From Ga0077527 sp964533495 (GTDB lineage Bacteria > Pseudomonadota > Gammaproteobacteria > Burkholderiales > SG8-41): DNA of 64,000 bases. The stretch lies in the NCBI GenBank assembly GCA_964533495.1, contig CAZHJU010000007.1:1-64000 (forward strand), read 5' to 3'. Position numbers and translations under genes: made by a program. Each line of letters begins with the position of its first letter. Position 1 is the stretch's first letter. Below are positions 36,400 to 44,602 of the stretch, piece after piece. The notes under the pieces were generated by a model. It was not told where the DNA came from. It saw nothing but the letters and a program-made list of their open reading frames with translations, and did not search any database.

Positions 36400-36965
36400 A
36401 AACCCTGCTCGCGATCCTGCTGGTGGCCATGCTGCCCGCCGCCCAGGCCGCGGAGCTCGCGGGCCGCCTGTTTTTCACGCCCGACCAGCGCGACCAGCTC
36501 GACCAGTTGCGCAAGCAGAAGATGGTGGCATCACAGGTCAGCGAACAGCCGCTTCCGGAAACGGTATCCTACAACGGCATCATCCGCCGCAGCGACGGCA
36601 AAACAACGATCTGGATGAACAACCGGCCGATGTCGGATGCCGACCTGCGCGGCGGCCAGCCGGTCGTCGGCACCGTCAACCGCGACGGACGGATCGTGCT
36701 GCAGAACCCGCAGTCCGGTAGCAGCGCGAGGCTGGAACTGAAGGTGGGACAGAGCGCGACGCTGCTGTCGGGCAAGGTGGACGAGTCCTTTGTCACCAAA
36801 ACCCCAAAACTCGGGGGAACAAAACCCGGATCCGGAGCACCTGAAACAACCCTAAACCCCAAATCTTCTAAGGATTTACCGCCTGAAGTTTTGGAAGCGT
36901 TAAAACGAGAGGCCTCACGCGGAAATAACGCCCCTGAGAAATTTCCGAACACCTCTCAGAAGTAA
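36396..36965 (+). CDS. Periplasmic PilP/GspB-like protein with a low-GC 3' end
   Basis: 189 residues with signal peptide MKTLLAILLVAMLPAAQAAE. The central part (VSYNGIIRRSDGKTTIWMNN) resembles the small beta domains of PilP/GspC/MshK that dock on secretins, so a secretin-contact role is inferred. From about 36790 the codons become AT-rich and the protein turns into a P/K/S/G-rich tail, as if the 3' third were replaced when the low-GC genes downstream arrived. Confidence 0.55.
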   Translation: MKTLLAILLVAMLPAAQAAELAGRLFFTPDQRDQLDQLRKQKMVASQVSEQPLPETVSYNGIIRRSDGKTTIWMNNRPMSDADLRGGQPVVGTVNRDGRIVLQNPQSGSSARLELKVGQSATLLSGKVDESFVTKTPKLGGTKPGSGAPETTLNPKSSKDLPPEVLEALKREASRGNNAPEKFPNTSQK

Positions 36966-36985
36966 AATCGCTGTCTCCAATTTTT

Positions 36986-38365
36986 ATGGGCGCACGCAAT
37001 AAGCCACTACTTCGAGAAACAAGTACTCAGCGTGGGCAAGCGTTTCTAATTGTAGTTGTCATCCTCGTCATTGGAAGCGTGGCTGCGATTTACAGCCTTA
37101 TTTCTTCAAGCAGACCAAGCATCGAAGCTGACAAAAAAACTGCAGAGGCCCTTGCTCAGGCAAGAGATGCGTTGATTGGTCACGCGGTAAGCCACTCAAG
37201 TCGCCCCGGCGCCTTACCTTGCCCGGACACCACAAACGATGGCACGGGAGAAGCACCTACTGCATCCCCAGGCGGCAATAGTTGCCCTAGCTATATCGGA
37301 CGCCTGCCATGGAAAAGCTTAGGATTACCAGACTTACGCGATAGCTCTGGTGAAAGGTTGTGGTATCTCCTTTCACCCAATTTTAGGAATGCAAATCCCC
37401 CTGCTGGCCCTACACTCAATTCTGACACTGCAGGGCAAATTACCATCACCGGGCATTCCAACCAGATCATCGCTGTAATTATCGCGGCAGGAGCAGCCCT
37501 TGCATCGCAAGACCGAGACACTCTTGACAACGCAAAGCTGAATAATCCCGACAATTTTCTCGAAGGTGGTAATCAGACCTCTGGAACCTCATTCACGCTT
37601 ACAGCCGGCAACGGCATCAACGATCTATTCATGCCGATAACGCATGAGGCTCTCCTTCCCAAAGTGGAGACAAGAGTTGCCCAAGACATTAAGAAGTTGC
37701 TTCAGAATTATTATGATCTACCATCAAATATCGCACCCAGCTATAGAAACTATTATCCATTTGCAGCGCCATTAACTGGGACTACCGCCTGCGTAGAGGG
37801 CGTATATCGCGGTCGCATTCCCACATCACCATGCTCGCCTTTAAACTCATTGGCTGCAACTTTACCTCCATGGTTCGGGCCAACCGGCACAGGGAATAGA
37901 TGGAATGAAATCATGATCTACTCGGTTTCTCCTAGGTGCACCCCAAGGCTTAACACCGTCCCCAACCTTGCCGCAACACCACTTTATTACTTGTCCAATC
38001 CTCCTGCAGAATTGTTTTGCCAAGCCATCACGATTTTAGGAATTCCACTGCTTAGATGCTATCCCTATACACAAGAGATTGATAGCACGAGCACCGCCTG
38101 TCAAAATAATTCGGCGGGCCCTATGCTGACAGTAAATGGCTCGTTTGCCGAGGCAATACTGTTAACAGCCGGCCGAGGACTTACCGGACAAACTCGACCC
38201 TGTTCAACAATAGCTGCCTGCCTCGAAGATCAAGAAAACAGTGACGGGCCTGCTAGCTACCCTGCAAACACCAACGTCGATGGTTCCGAAAATTTCATAT
38301 ACGTAAAACCACAGCGCTCAACCAATAACAACGACACCTTAGTTATAGTGAGACCCAGCCCATGA
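36986..38365 (+). CDS. Pilin-like membrane-anchored protein with a Ca-type loop
   Basis: 459 residues, not a named family. One N-terminal membrane helix (AFLIVVVILVIGSVAAIYSL) preceded by QRGQ, like a PilX/minor-pilin start but without a clear GFxxxE site. A helix then leads to PGALPCPDTTNDGTGE (75-89), an EF-hand-like acidic loop flanked by C79 and C100, and GRLPWKSLGLP. The same module occurs in the next protein. A long serine/threonine/asparagine-rich C-terminal region with several cysteines follows. Base composition is much lower in GC than neighbours. Confidence 0.65.
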   Translation: MGARNKPLLRETSTQRGQAFLIVVVILVIGSVAAIYSLISSSRPSIEADKKTAEALAQARDALIGHAVSHSSRPGALPCPDTTNDGTGEAPTASPGGNSCPSYIGRLPWKSLGLPDLRDSSGERLWYLLSPNFRNANPPAGPTLNSDTAGQITITGHSNQIIAVIIAAGAALASQDRDTLDNAKLNNPDNFLEGGNQTSGTSFTLTAGNGINDLFMPITHEALLPKVETRVAQDIKKLLQNYYDLPSNIAPSYRNYYPFAAPLTGTTACVEGVYRGRIPTSPCSPLNSLAATLPPWFGPTGTGNRWNEIMIYSVSPRCTPRLNTVPNLAATPLYYLSNPPAELFCQAITILGIPLLRCYPYTQEIDSTSTACQNNSAGPMLTVNGSFAEAILLTAGRGLTGQTRPCSTIAACLEDQENSDGPASYPANTNVDGSENFIYVKPQRSTNNNDTLVIVRPSP

Positions 38366-39075
38366 ACGACAGACAGCGCGGGTTTTCCCTTATAGAAGTT
38401 GCTGTTGTCTTGTTCATCGTCATACTCCTCATAGGCAGCCTTCTTGTTCCGCTAGGCACGCAAGTGGAGCAGCGACAGATACGCGAAACGGAGAAAACTC
38501 TTTCCGACATCCATGATGCGTTACTTGGCTTTGCCGTCGCGAATGGCCATTTGCCTTGCCCTGATACCAACAACGATGGTCTGGAGGATATCAACGCAGC
38601 CAATGATCGATGCAGCGTAATCGCAACATCAATCTCGGCCGGTAATCTGCCATGGCAAACTCTGGGACTGGGAAATTCTGATGTTTGGGGCAATCGTTTC
38701 CGATACATCGTCAGGGAAGAATACGCACGGCGGCCACCGTTAAGCACAACCTTTACACTATCAACCACAGCCAATGTGCGCGTGTGTACCGTTGCAGCAT
38801 GTAGCCCAGCCTCAAATGCACTGACATCAACCGCAGTAGCCGCAGTAATATCTCATGGGAAAAATGGACTGGGTGCAGTCAACAGTTTATCTGGGGTAAA
38901 CAATCCAGCCCCAACCAGTCTGGATGAACTACAAAATACCAATAATGATAGGGATATTGTCAGTCGTACTATTGCAGTTGCTTCAGCCAACACAGTTGAA
39001 TTCGATGATATTGTCATCTGGCTTCCCCAGTACACCCTGTTCAACCGCATGGTGACAGCAGGCCGGCTCCCGTAA
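38362..39075 (+). CDS. Prepilin-type protein with the same Ca-type loop module
   Basis: 237 residues with a perfect type IV prepilin N-terminus: G7 then FSLIEVAVVLFIVILLIG, with E at position +5. After the helix comes GHLPCPDTNNDGLED (63-76), a DxNxDGxxxD calcium-type loop, C84, and GNLPWQTLGL, matching the module in the previous protein. It needs a prepilin peptidase, none of which is in the window. Low GC. Overlaps the previous gene by four bases; probably a minor pilin or tip component. Confidence 0.8.
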   Translation: MNDRQRGFSLIEVAVVLFIVILLIGSLLVPLGTQVEQRQIRETEKTLSDIHDALLGFAVANGHLPCPDTNNDGLEDINAANDRCSVIATSISAGNLPWQTLGLGNSDVWGNRFRYIVREEYARRPPLSTTFTLSTTANVRVCTVAACSPASNALTSTAVAAVISHGKNGLGAVNSLSGVNNPAPTSLDELQNTNNDRDIVSRTIAVASANTVEFDDIVIWLPQYTLFNRMVTAGRLP

Positions 39076-39082
39076 CAAGCGG

Positions 39083-40813
39083 TCAGCCGGTCCGTCTCAG
39101 TTCGAAACACACCCGCCCCCGGCGGTTCTCCGCCAGCACCAGCGCATAACCCGACTGCGCGGCAAACTTCGCCGCCTGGAACAGGCCGACGCCGAGCCCG
39201 CTCTCCGAGGACACGGGTGCCGACAGCAAGTCGCTCTCGACGGCCGGCGGCACCGGCGCCCCGTCGTCGCAGACCGTCAGCCGCGGCCCCGCCGACAGCG
39301 CGACGCTGATGCGCAGCGCTCCGCCCCGGGAAGCCTTGTAGAGGGCGTTTTCGATCAGGGTGTCCGCGGTGCTGTCGAACAGTTCGGCAGGAAGGTGCTC
39401 GCCGGCGGGCACCGCCTCCGACAGGAACACGATGCCGCGGCCCGCGTAACGCGCCTGCAGCCCCTGCCACCAGATGCCGGCGTCGACATCGTCCATCTCG
39501 ATGGCGCCGGGGGACTTGAGTTTTTCCAGCGTCGTTCCGAGACGCTGGGTGATCTGCGGCAACTGCCGCTGCACCAGCGCGCGGAACGCCTGATTGTCAT
39601 CGGCCCCGCGCATTTCCGCGGCGGCGCAGATCGAGCGCAGCGACTGCAGCAGGTTCTTGACGTCGTGGGTCAGCCGGGCGCCGGTCTCGTAAATCGCCTG
39701 GGCATAGGCCGACTGCCGGCGGATCTGTTCGCGGCGCAGCGCCTCGTGGAAATGGCCGACCATCTGCATCAGCAGTTTCAGGTGCAGCAGCACCGCCGGT
39801 GAAAAGGGCCGCGCCGCATGCAGCGTGAAGCGCAGGCCGCCGGTTTCATAGTGCTCCGCGTGCGCCGCCGTCCGGCCGACTTCGCCTCCGGAATGGGCGG
39901 ACTGCCAGCCGAGGCCGGTAACCCAGGGCAGTTCGAGCAGGTAAGTCAGCGCATCGTGTAGGAACCGTTCCGGGCGCGGCTCCGTCTGCGCCAGTTCGGC
40001 CAGCCGGCGCATGCGCAGTTCGAAGGGCAGCCCCAATCCGAGCAGGTAGCGCGACAGCAGCGTGCCGATGCCGCTGAAACCGGCGCGCGGATTCCACAGC
40101 CAGGACAGGCCCGCGAGCAGCAGCGCGATCACCATCAGCGCCTGCGCCAGTCCGAGCAGGTACTGCCCGTGCGCGACTTCCTGAATGACGAAACTGCCGA
40201 GCGCCAGCGCCACCACCAGCAGGAACAGCATCAGGCTGTAGAACAGGTCGACGATGACCGGATCCCTGCGGCGGCTCCCGTCGCGGGGAACGGCGAATAT
40301 CGCCAGCGGCAGCAGCGGCAGTCCGTAACGCACCATGTCCGCCACTTCCGGAGGCACCGCATAACGGGTGAACAATTGCGGCACCACCCACATTAGCAGC
40401 ATCGCCACCAGGTAGACGGCGCCGAGGATCGCCACCAGCCGGTCGCTCCTGCCGACCGTGCCGGGCACACCGCCGCCGATCAGTCCGAACAGGATCGCGA
40501 TCCAGGTGGCGATCAGCCACCAGTTGCCGGCCACCGCAAAAAAGGCGCCGAGGCAGAGCACCAGCAGCGCCAGCGTCAGCGGCACCTGCCGTTCGCCGCG
40601 CCACACCGGCTGCCAGATCAGGAACAGCCCGAAATGCGCGAGCAGGAGGCCGCTCTGCCACCACTCGCCGCCGCCCCAGGCAATGGCGCCGTGCAGGGTC
40701 AGCAGCATGACCGCCAGCAGGAAATTCAGGTGCCGGTTGGGCACGTCCGGAGAGCCCAGGACCGGCGGCGATTTCGCCGGCGACGGCGGAGGATTCGGCG
40801 ATTCTTCAGGCAT
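39083..40813 (-). CDS. PrsK-like membrane sensor histidine kinase
   Basis: 576 residues. About eight hydrophobic segments between residues 28 and 250, a GAF-like linker, then an H-box RLTHDVKNLLQSL, which is the DHp form seen in PrsK-type kinases, and an ATPase domain with N-box DTLIENALYKAS, DDGAPVP and GLGVGLF. It is convergent with the pilin-like genes and is the likely partner of the sigma-54 regulator at 25224, although 12 kb away. No response regulator is adjacent. Confidence 0.8.
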   Translation of the reverse strand: MPEESPNPPPSPAKSPPVLGSPDVPNRHLNFLLAVMLLTLHGAIAWGGGEWWQSGLLLAHFGLFLIWQPVWRGERQVPLTLALLVLCLGAFFAVAGNWWLIATWIAILFGLIGGGVPGTVGRSDRLVAILGAVYLVAMLLMWVVPQLFTRYAVPPEVADMVRYGLPLLPLAIFAVPRDGSRRRDPVIVDLFYSLMLFLLVVALALGSFVIQEVAHGQYLLGLAQALMVIALLLAGLSWLWNPRAGFSGIGTLLSRYLLGLGLPFELRMRRLAELAQTEPRPERFLHDALTYLLELPWVTGLGWQSAHSGGEVGRTAAHAEHYETGGLRFTLHAARPFSPAVLLHLKLLMQMVGHFHEALRREQIRRQSAYAQAIYETGARLTHDVKNLLQSLRSICAAAEMRGADDNQAFRALVQRQLPQITQRLGTTLEKLKSPGAIEMDDVDAGIWWQGLQARYAGRGIVFLSEAVPAGEHLPAELFDSTADTLIENALYKASRGGALRISVALSAGPRLTVCDDGAPVPPAVESDLLSAPVSSESGLGVGLFQAAKFAAQSGYALVLAENRRGRVCFELRRTG

Positions 40814-40856
40814 CCTGATTGGCTATACTGTCCATCGACGAGAAAGCTGAACACAA

Positions 40857-41621
40857 GTGCATATCACCACCATCGGCCGTTATACCGCGCTGGAAGCGCT
40901 GCGCACCCGCGTCCCGGCGACCACGCTGCTGACCCTGTGCGTGCTGCTCGGCGCCAGCCTGTTCATCCGGGAGCTGGCGGTGACCGAAAGCGCGCGTTTC
41001 CAGACCGGTTTCTACGCTGCAGCCGCGCGGCTGTGCGCGGTGTTCATCACCAGCCTGTATGTGCTCGTCAGCATAACCCGGGAATTCAACGACAAGGGCC
41101 TGGAAGTGCTGCTCGCGCTCGACCTGCCGCGCTCCCATTATATCTGCGGCAAACTGGTCGGATTCACGCTGACGGCCTCCGGCATCGCCGTGCTGCTGTC
41201 CCTGCCGTTGTGGCTGCTCGCGCCGGCGCCGGCGGCGTTGCCGTGGACGGTGTCGCTGGCGGTCGAACTCACGGTCGTGGTCGCCCTCTCGCTGTTCTGC
41301 ATCATCACTTTCAGCCAGCTCCTGCCGGCCGCGGGATTCGTCGCCGCGTTCTACCTGCTTGCCCGCAGCATCACGGCCATGCGGCTGATGGGCGAGAACC
41401 CGGTCGCCGGACAGGACACGCTCTCGCACCAGTTCACCGGCGCGCTGGTCGAGGGGCTCGCCTTCCTGCTGCCGGCGCTGGACGGCTGGACGCAGACCGC
41501 CTGGCTGACGGACCTGCCGCCTTCCGCGGAGATGCTGTCCGCGATACTGGCACAGGGGGCCATCTACATCGCGCTGCTGACCGCGGCGGCCCTGTTCGAT
41601 TTTCACCGCCGGAGCCTGTAG
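40857..41621 (+). CDS. ABC-2 type permease without adjacent ATPase
   Basis: 254 residues with six hydrophobic segments and the layout of ABC-2 permeases (N-terminal TTIGRYTALEALRTR amphipathic helix, ITREFNDKGLEVLLALDLPRSHYICGKL coupling loop). GTG start at 40857. A TATACT hexamer at 40824-40829 may be its promoter. The obvious partner is the unpaired ATPase at 24349-25071. Substrate unknown. Confidence 0.8.
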   Translation: MHITTIGRYTALEALRTRVPATTLLTLCVLLGASLFIRELAVTESARFQTGFYAAAARLCAVFITSLYVLVSITREFNDKGLEVLLALDLPRSHYICGKLVGFTLTASGIAVLLSLPLWLLAPAPAALPWTVSLAVELTVVVALSLFCIITFSQLLPAAGFVAAFYLLARSITAMRLMGENPVAGQDTLSHQFTGALVEGLAFLLPALDGWTQTAWLTDLPPSAEMLSAILAQGAIYIALLTAAALFDFHRRSL

Positions 41622-42365
41622 TTGGCCTCCCTCCTTGCCGCCGAGGAACGCGCGCTGGCCGTGGTGCCCCGCGGCACATGGTGGCTGCTCGCCGCGGCGC
41701 TGGCGATGCAGCTCTGCTGGCACGCCCTGCGCCCGCCGCCGGACGCGCGCGCGAAAGCCCTGCCTGCGCCGCCCCAGGCCGGCACGCTGCGGGCCGCCAG
41801 CCTTGGCGAACCGGTCGCTGCGGCACAGCTGCTGCTGCTGTACCTGCAGGCCTTCGACAACCAGCCCGGTGTCAGCATCCCCTTCGCCGAACTCGATTAC
41901 CGCCGGGTCATGGCATGGCTCGATGCCGCCTTGCGCCTGGATGCGCGCACCGGTTACCCGCTGATGATGGCCTCCCAGCTGTACGGCCAGGTGCCGGACG
42001 CCGGCAAACAGCGCGCCATGTGCGATTTCGTCCGTGCGCGTTTCCTCGAAGCGCCGGATCTGCGATGGCGCTGGCTCGCGCACTGCGCGATCATGGCCAA
42101 GCACCGGCTGCGCGATCCAGCGCTGGCGCTGCGTTATGCGGCCGACATCACCCGGCACGCCGGCGGCGCCTCCGGCTGGGCGCGCCAGATGCAGGTGTTC
42201 ATCCTCGAAGACCTCGGTGAAACCGACAGCGCCCGGATACTGCTTGGCGGGCTGCTCGCCAATGACGAGATCACGGACCCCGCCGAACTGCACTTTCTGA
42301 CGGAGCGGCTCAAAGCACTGGAAAGCGCCGAAAAACCGTCGGGATCGTCGAAATTCCGACAGTAG
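41622..42365 (+). CDS. Membrane-anchored alpha-helical repeat protein, unknown function
   Basis: 247 residues, not a family I can name. TTG start directly after the stop of the permease gene, so co-translated. One N-terminal membrane helix (WWLLAAALAMQLCWHAL), then helical pairs that look like a TPR/SEL1 array (LLLLYLQAFDNQPGVSIPFAELDY, LALRYAADITRHAGG). Likely an accessory subunit of the ABC transporter upstream. Confidence 0.6.
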   Translation: MASLLAAEERALAVVPRGTWWLLAAALAMQLCWHALRPPPDARAKALPAPPQAGTLRAASLGEPVAAAQLLLLYLQAFDNQPGVSIPFAELDYRRVMAWLDAALRLDARTGYPLMMASQLYGQVPDAGKQRAMCDFVRARFLEAPDLRWRWLAHCAIMAKHRLRDPALALRYAADITRHAGGASGWARQMQVFILEDLGETDSARILLGGLLANDEITDPAELHFLTERLKALESAEKPSGSSKFRQ

Positions 42366-42429
42366 TCGTCGGCTTCCCGTCACCGTCTTTTTACAATGAG
42401 TGGCGCATCGTACATCACCAGCTTGTGAA

Positions 42430-42464
42430 TTTTATAAAAATACAATAAAAACAAATACTTAAAA
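42430..42464 (+). repeat. AT-rich dispersed motif, copy E (IHF-like core 42449-42461)
   Basis: In the 223-base gap before the pilin gene. Core AAACAAATACTTA has one mismatch to WATCAANNNNTTR and is preceded by ACAATAAAA, shared with other copies. It is about 70 bases upstream of the sigma-54 promoter, a suitable place for IHF to bend DNA between an activator site and the promoter. Confidence 0.7.
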
Positions 42465-42527
42465 GTGCTTCGGCATGGTGCAACGCTTTCCGCCAGCTCA
42501 TTCGTCGACACCGCAACCGCAATCCAA

Positions 42528-42543
42528 TGGCATGATATTTGCG
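42528..42543 (+). promoter_or_regulatory. Sigma-54 (-24/-12) promoter of the pilin gene
   Basis: TGGCATGATATTTGCG matches the sigma-54 consensus TGGCAYRNNNNTTGCW at all but the last base, with exactly ten bases between the GG and GC pairs. Transcription would begin near 42554, giving a 35-base leader with a GAGGAG ribosome site before the ATG at 42589. Confidence 0.8.
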
Positions 42544-42588
42544 TTGATTCGCACACAGTTTTCGCCCATGAGTGGCGAGGAGAAAAAA

Positions 42589-43269
42589 ATGAAACGAGAA
42601 CAAGGCTTTACGCTGATCGAGATCGCGATCGTGCTGGTCATCATCGGCCTGCTGCTCGGCGGCGTGCTGAAAGGCCAGGAGCTGATTACCAGTGCCCGTG
42701 TGCGCAACATCATTGCGACACAGGACGGGACCAAGGCAGCTTATTTTGGTTTCCTCGACCGTTATCGTGCACTACCCGGTGACTACCTGACCGCATCGGC
42801 TCAAGCAAATATCCCTGGTTGTGGTCCAGCCATATGTTTTGGTGGCAACAATGACGGTCAAATCGTCGGCGCCGAAGCAATCCATGCATGGGAACATTTG
42901 TCTAAAGCTGGCTTTATTACCGGTAGCTACACTTCCGGAAGCGCCACACCAACTGCAGATACTGGCAACACTCCTTCGAATCCTTATGGTTCGTTAGTTC
43001 AGATAATTTTCGATGGTGTCTATCGCGAAGGCACAGCGGATAGCGGCAACTCAAGACACAATTTGAAGACAGGAGCGGGCATTCCTTCCGACATTCTTGC
43101 AGAAGTAGATCGCAAAGTAGACGATGGTCGCGCCAACACCGGACAAATGCGTCATTCCACATTTGCCGTTGCCCCAGCAACATCTGGATCATTTGCAGAT
43201 TGCGCTGATGCTAATGGATGGAAGTCCCAAACACCATTTGCCAATTGTGGAGCAACCACCCTGTTTTAA
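42589..43269 (+). CDS. Type IV pilin/pseudopilin, probable major subunit
   Basis: 226 residues: leader MKREQG, cleavage before F7, then FTLIEIAIVLVIIGLLLGGVL with E at +5. The globular part has cysteine pairs (C77/C82, and two near the C-terminus), a GGNNDG loop and a C-terminal CGATTLF. Start at ATG 42589 with GAGGAG upstream. It is transcribed alone between a sigma-54 promoter and a strong terminator, the layout of a highly expressed structural pilin. GC content is lower than in the flanks. Confidence 0.85.
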   Translation: MKREQGFTLIEIAIVLVIIGLLLGGVLKGQELITSARVRNIIATQDGTKAAYFGFLDRYRALPGDYLTASAQANIPGCGPAICFGGNNDGQIVGAEAIHAWEHLSKAGFITGSYTSGSATPTADTGNTPSNPYGSLVQIIFDGVYREGTADSGNSRHNLKTGAGIPSDILAEVDRKVDDGRANTGQMRHSTFAVAPATSGSFADCADANGWKSQTPFANCGATTLF

Positions 43270-43291
43270 GCACAACCTGCCCTGCCACGCT

Positions 43292-43318
43292 AAAAAGCCC
43301 GCAACCGCGGGCTTTTTT
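43292..43318 (+). terminator. Rho-independent terminator of the pilin gene
   Basis: Perfect 11-base stem AAAAAGCCCGC / GCGGGCTTTTT with loop AACC followed by a further T. It starts 22 bases after the pilin stop codon and is the clearest intrinsic terminator in the window; the A-rich left arm means it may act in both directions. Confidence 0.9.
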
Positions 43319-43570
43319 GTTGGCATCTGCTGTAACAGGCAACACCGCCAGCCGCCGAATTCAAATTGATGCTGATATCCGGAAACATCACAGCAGTTTC
43401 CACAAGATTATGCATTTCGTCGGCGGTAACCATCCAATCCGGGAACAGCTGCAGCGCGGGACCAGTTACAAGCAGATTTACATGTGTCTAGCGATAAATG
43501 CCTTATCCGAATTTTGTCCCTTTTTTCAACGAATTGCAGCTGGATTTCGAAACGAGCCTGACGGGGGCTT
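43319..43570. other. Gene-free stretch between pilin terminator and kdsD
   Basis: The gap between pilin and kdsD spans 43270-43586. Besides the terminator and the kdsD promoter, the remaining sequence is of moderate GC and carries no open frame with a ribosome site or family resemblance. The frame of kdsD is open upstream but its translation does not look like a KdsD extension. Confidence 0.6.
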
Positions 43571-43579
43571 TGTTATAAT
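43571..43579 (+). promoter_or_regulatory. Extended -10 promoter of kdsD
   Basis: TGTTATAAT is a perfect extended -10 (TGn followed by TATAAT). Its predicted start of transcription, about 7 bases downstream, falls at 43586-43587, on the kdsD ATG. No -35 is visible at 17 bases, as is common with extended -10 promoters. Confidence 0.7.
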
Positions 43580-43586
43580 TTCTGCA

Positions 43587-44579
43587 ATGAACATTCCGCC
43601 CGACGATCCCGGCTCTGGTACTGCAATCGCAACAGCCCGCGAAGTGCTCTCCATCGAAGCCCGGGCGATCACCGACCTGATTCCCCAGGTCGACGCCGGC
43701 TTCGAGCAAGCCATCCGCATCATCCTGCAATGCCGCGGCCGTGTCGTCGTCAGCGGCATCGGCAAGTCGGGACATGTCGCGCGCAAGATCGCCTCGACGC
43801 TGGCCAGCACCGGCACCCCGGCCTTTTTTGTCCATCCGGCCGAGGCCAGCCACGGCGATCTCGGCATGGTCACGCGGGACGACGTGTTCCTCGCGCTGTC
43901 CAATTCCGGTGAAAGCGCGGAATTGCTGACCATCATTCCGGTGCTCAAGCGCCAGGGCGCGAAGCTGGTCGCGCTGACCGGCAATGCAGGCTCGACGCTC
44001 GGCCGCGAGGCCGACGTGCATCTGTACGCCGGCGCCGCGCAGGAAGCCTGCCCGCTGAATCTTGCGCCCACGGCCAGCACGACCGCCGCGCTGGCGCTGG
44101 GCGATGCCATCGCGGTGGCGCTGATGCGCGCCCGGGGATTCACCCAGGACGAATTCGCGCGCTCGCATCCCGGCGGATCGCTGGGCCGCAGGCTGCTGAC
44201 GCTGGTCCGCGACGTCATGCGCTCCGGCACGGAGGCGCCCAGGGTGACCACCGCGGCCACGCTCACCGACGCGCTGCTGGAAATGTCCCGTGGCCGGATG
44301 GGCATGACCGCGGTCGTCGACGAGGCGCAGGTCGTCCGGGGCATATTCACCGATGGTGACCTGCGGCGGGCCATCGAAAAAGGCCAGGATCTGCGCGGCA
44401 CGGCGATCCGCGACATCATGTCGGCGAATCCGCGGACCATCACCCCCGACCGGCTGGCCGCCGAAGCGGTCGAAATCATGGAGCGCGGCAAGGTCAACCA
44501 GTTGCTGGTCGTCGATGACGGGAGCAGGCTGCTGGGCGCGCTGAACATCCACGACCTGTTCCGCGGCAAAGTGGTCTGA
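43587..44579 (+). CDS. kdsD: Arabinose-5-phosphate isomerase
   Basis: Converts ribulose-5-P to arabinose-5-P, the first step to Kdo for LPS. 330 residues: SIS domain with GIGKSGHVARKIASTLASTGTPAFFVHPAEASHGDLGM and ALSNSGES, then two CBS domains (RDVMR..., RDIMS...). First gene of kdsD-kdsC-lptC-lptA-lptB. No ribosome site precedes the ATG and the promoter abuts it, so the mRNA may be leaderless; a GTG at 43644 is a weaker alternative. Confidence 0.95.
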   Translation: MNIPPDDPGSGTAIATAREVLSIEARAITDLIPQVDAGFEQAIRIILQCRGRVVVSGIGKSGHVARKIASTLASTGTPAFFVHPAEASHGDLGMVTRDDVFLALSNSGESAELLTIIPVLKRQGAKLVALTGNAGSTLGREADVHLYAGAAQEACPLNLAPTASTTAALALGDAIAVALMRARGFTQDEFARSHPGGSLGRRLLTLVRDVMRSGTEAPRVTTAATLTDALLEMSRGRMGMTAVVDEAQVVRGIFTDGDLRRAIEKGQDLRGTAIRDIMSANPRTITPDRLAAEAVEIMERGKVNQLLVVDDGSRLLGALNIHDLFRGKVV

Positions 44580-44602
44580 CCGGCCGGCCCGCCACCGACT
44601 CC

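Noticed and set aside
36986..39075. Prophage or transposon carrying the low-GC genes
   Set aside because: No transposase, integrase, terminal repeats or att-like duplication flank the segment, and its genes are fused to the operon by four-base overlaps.
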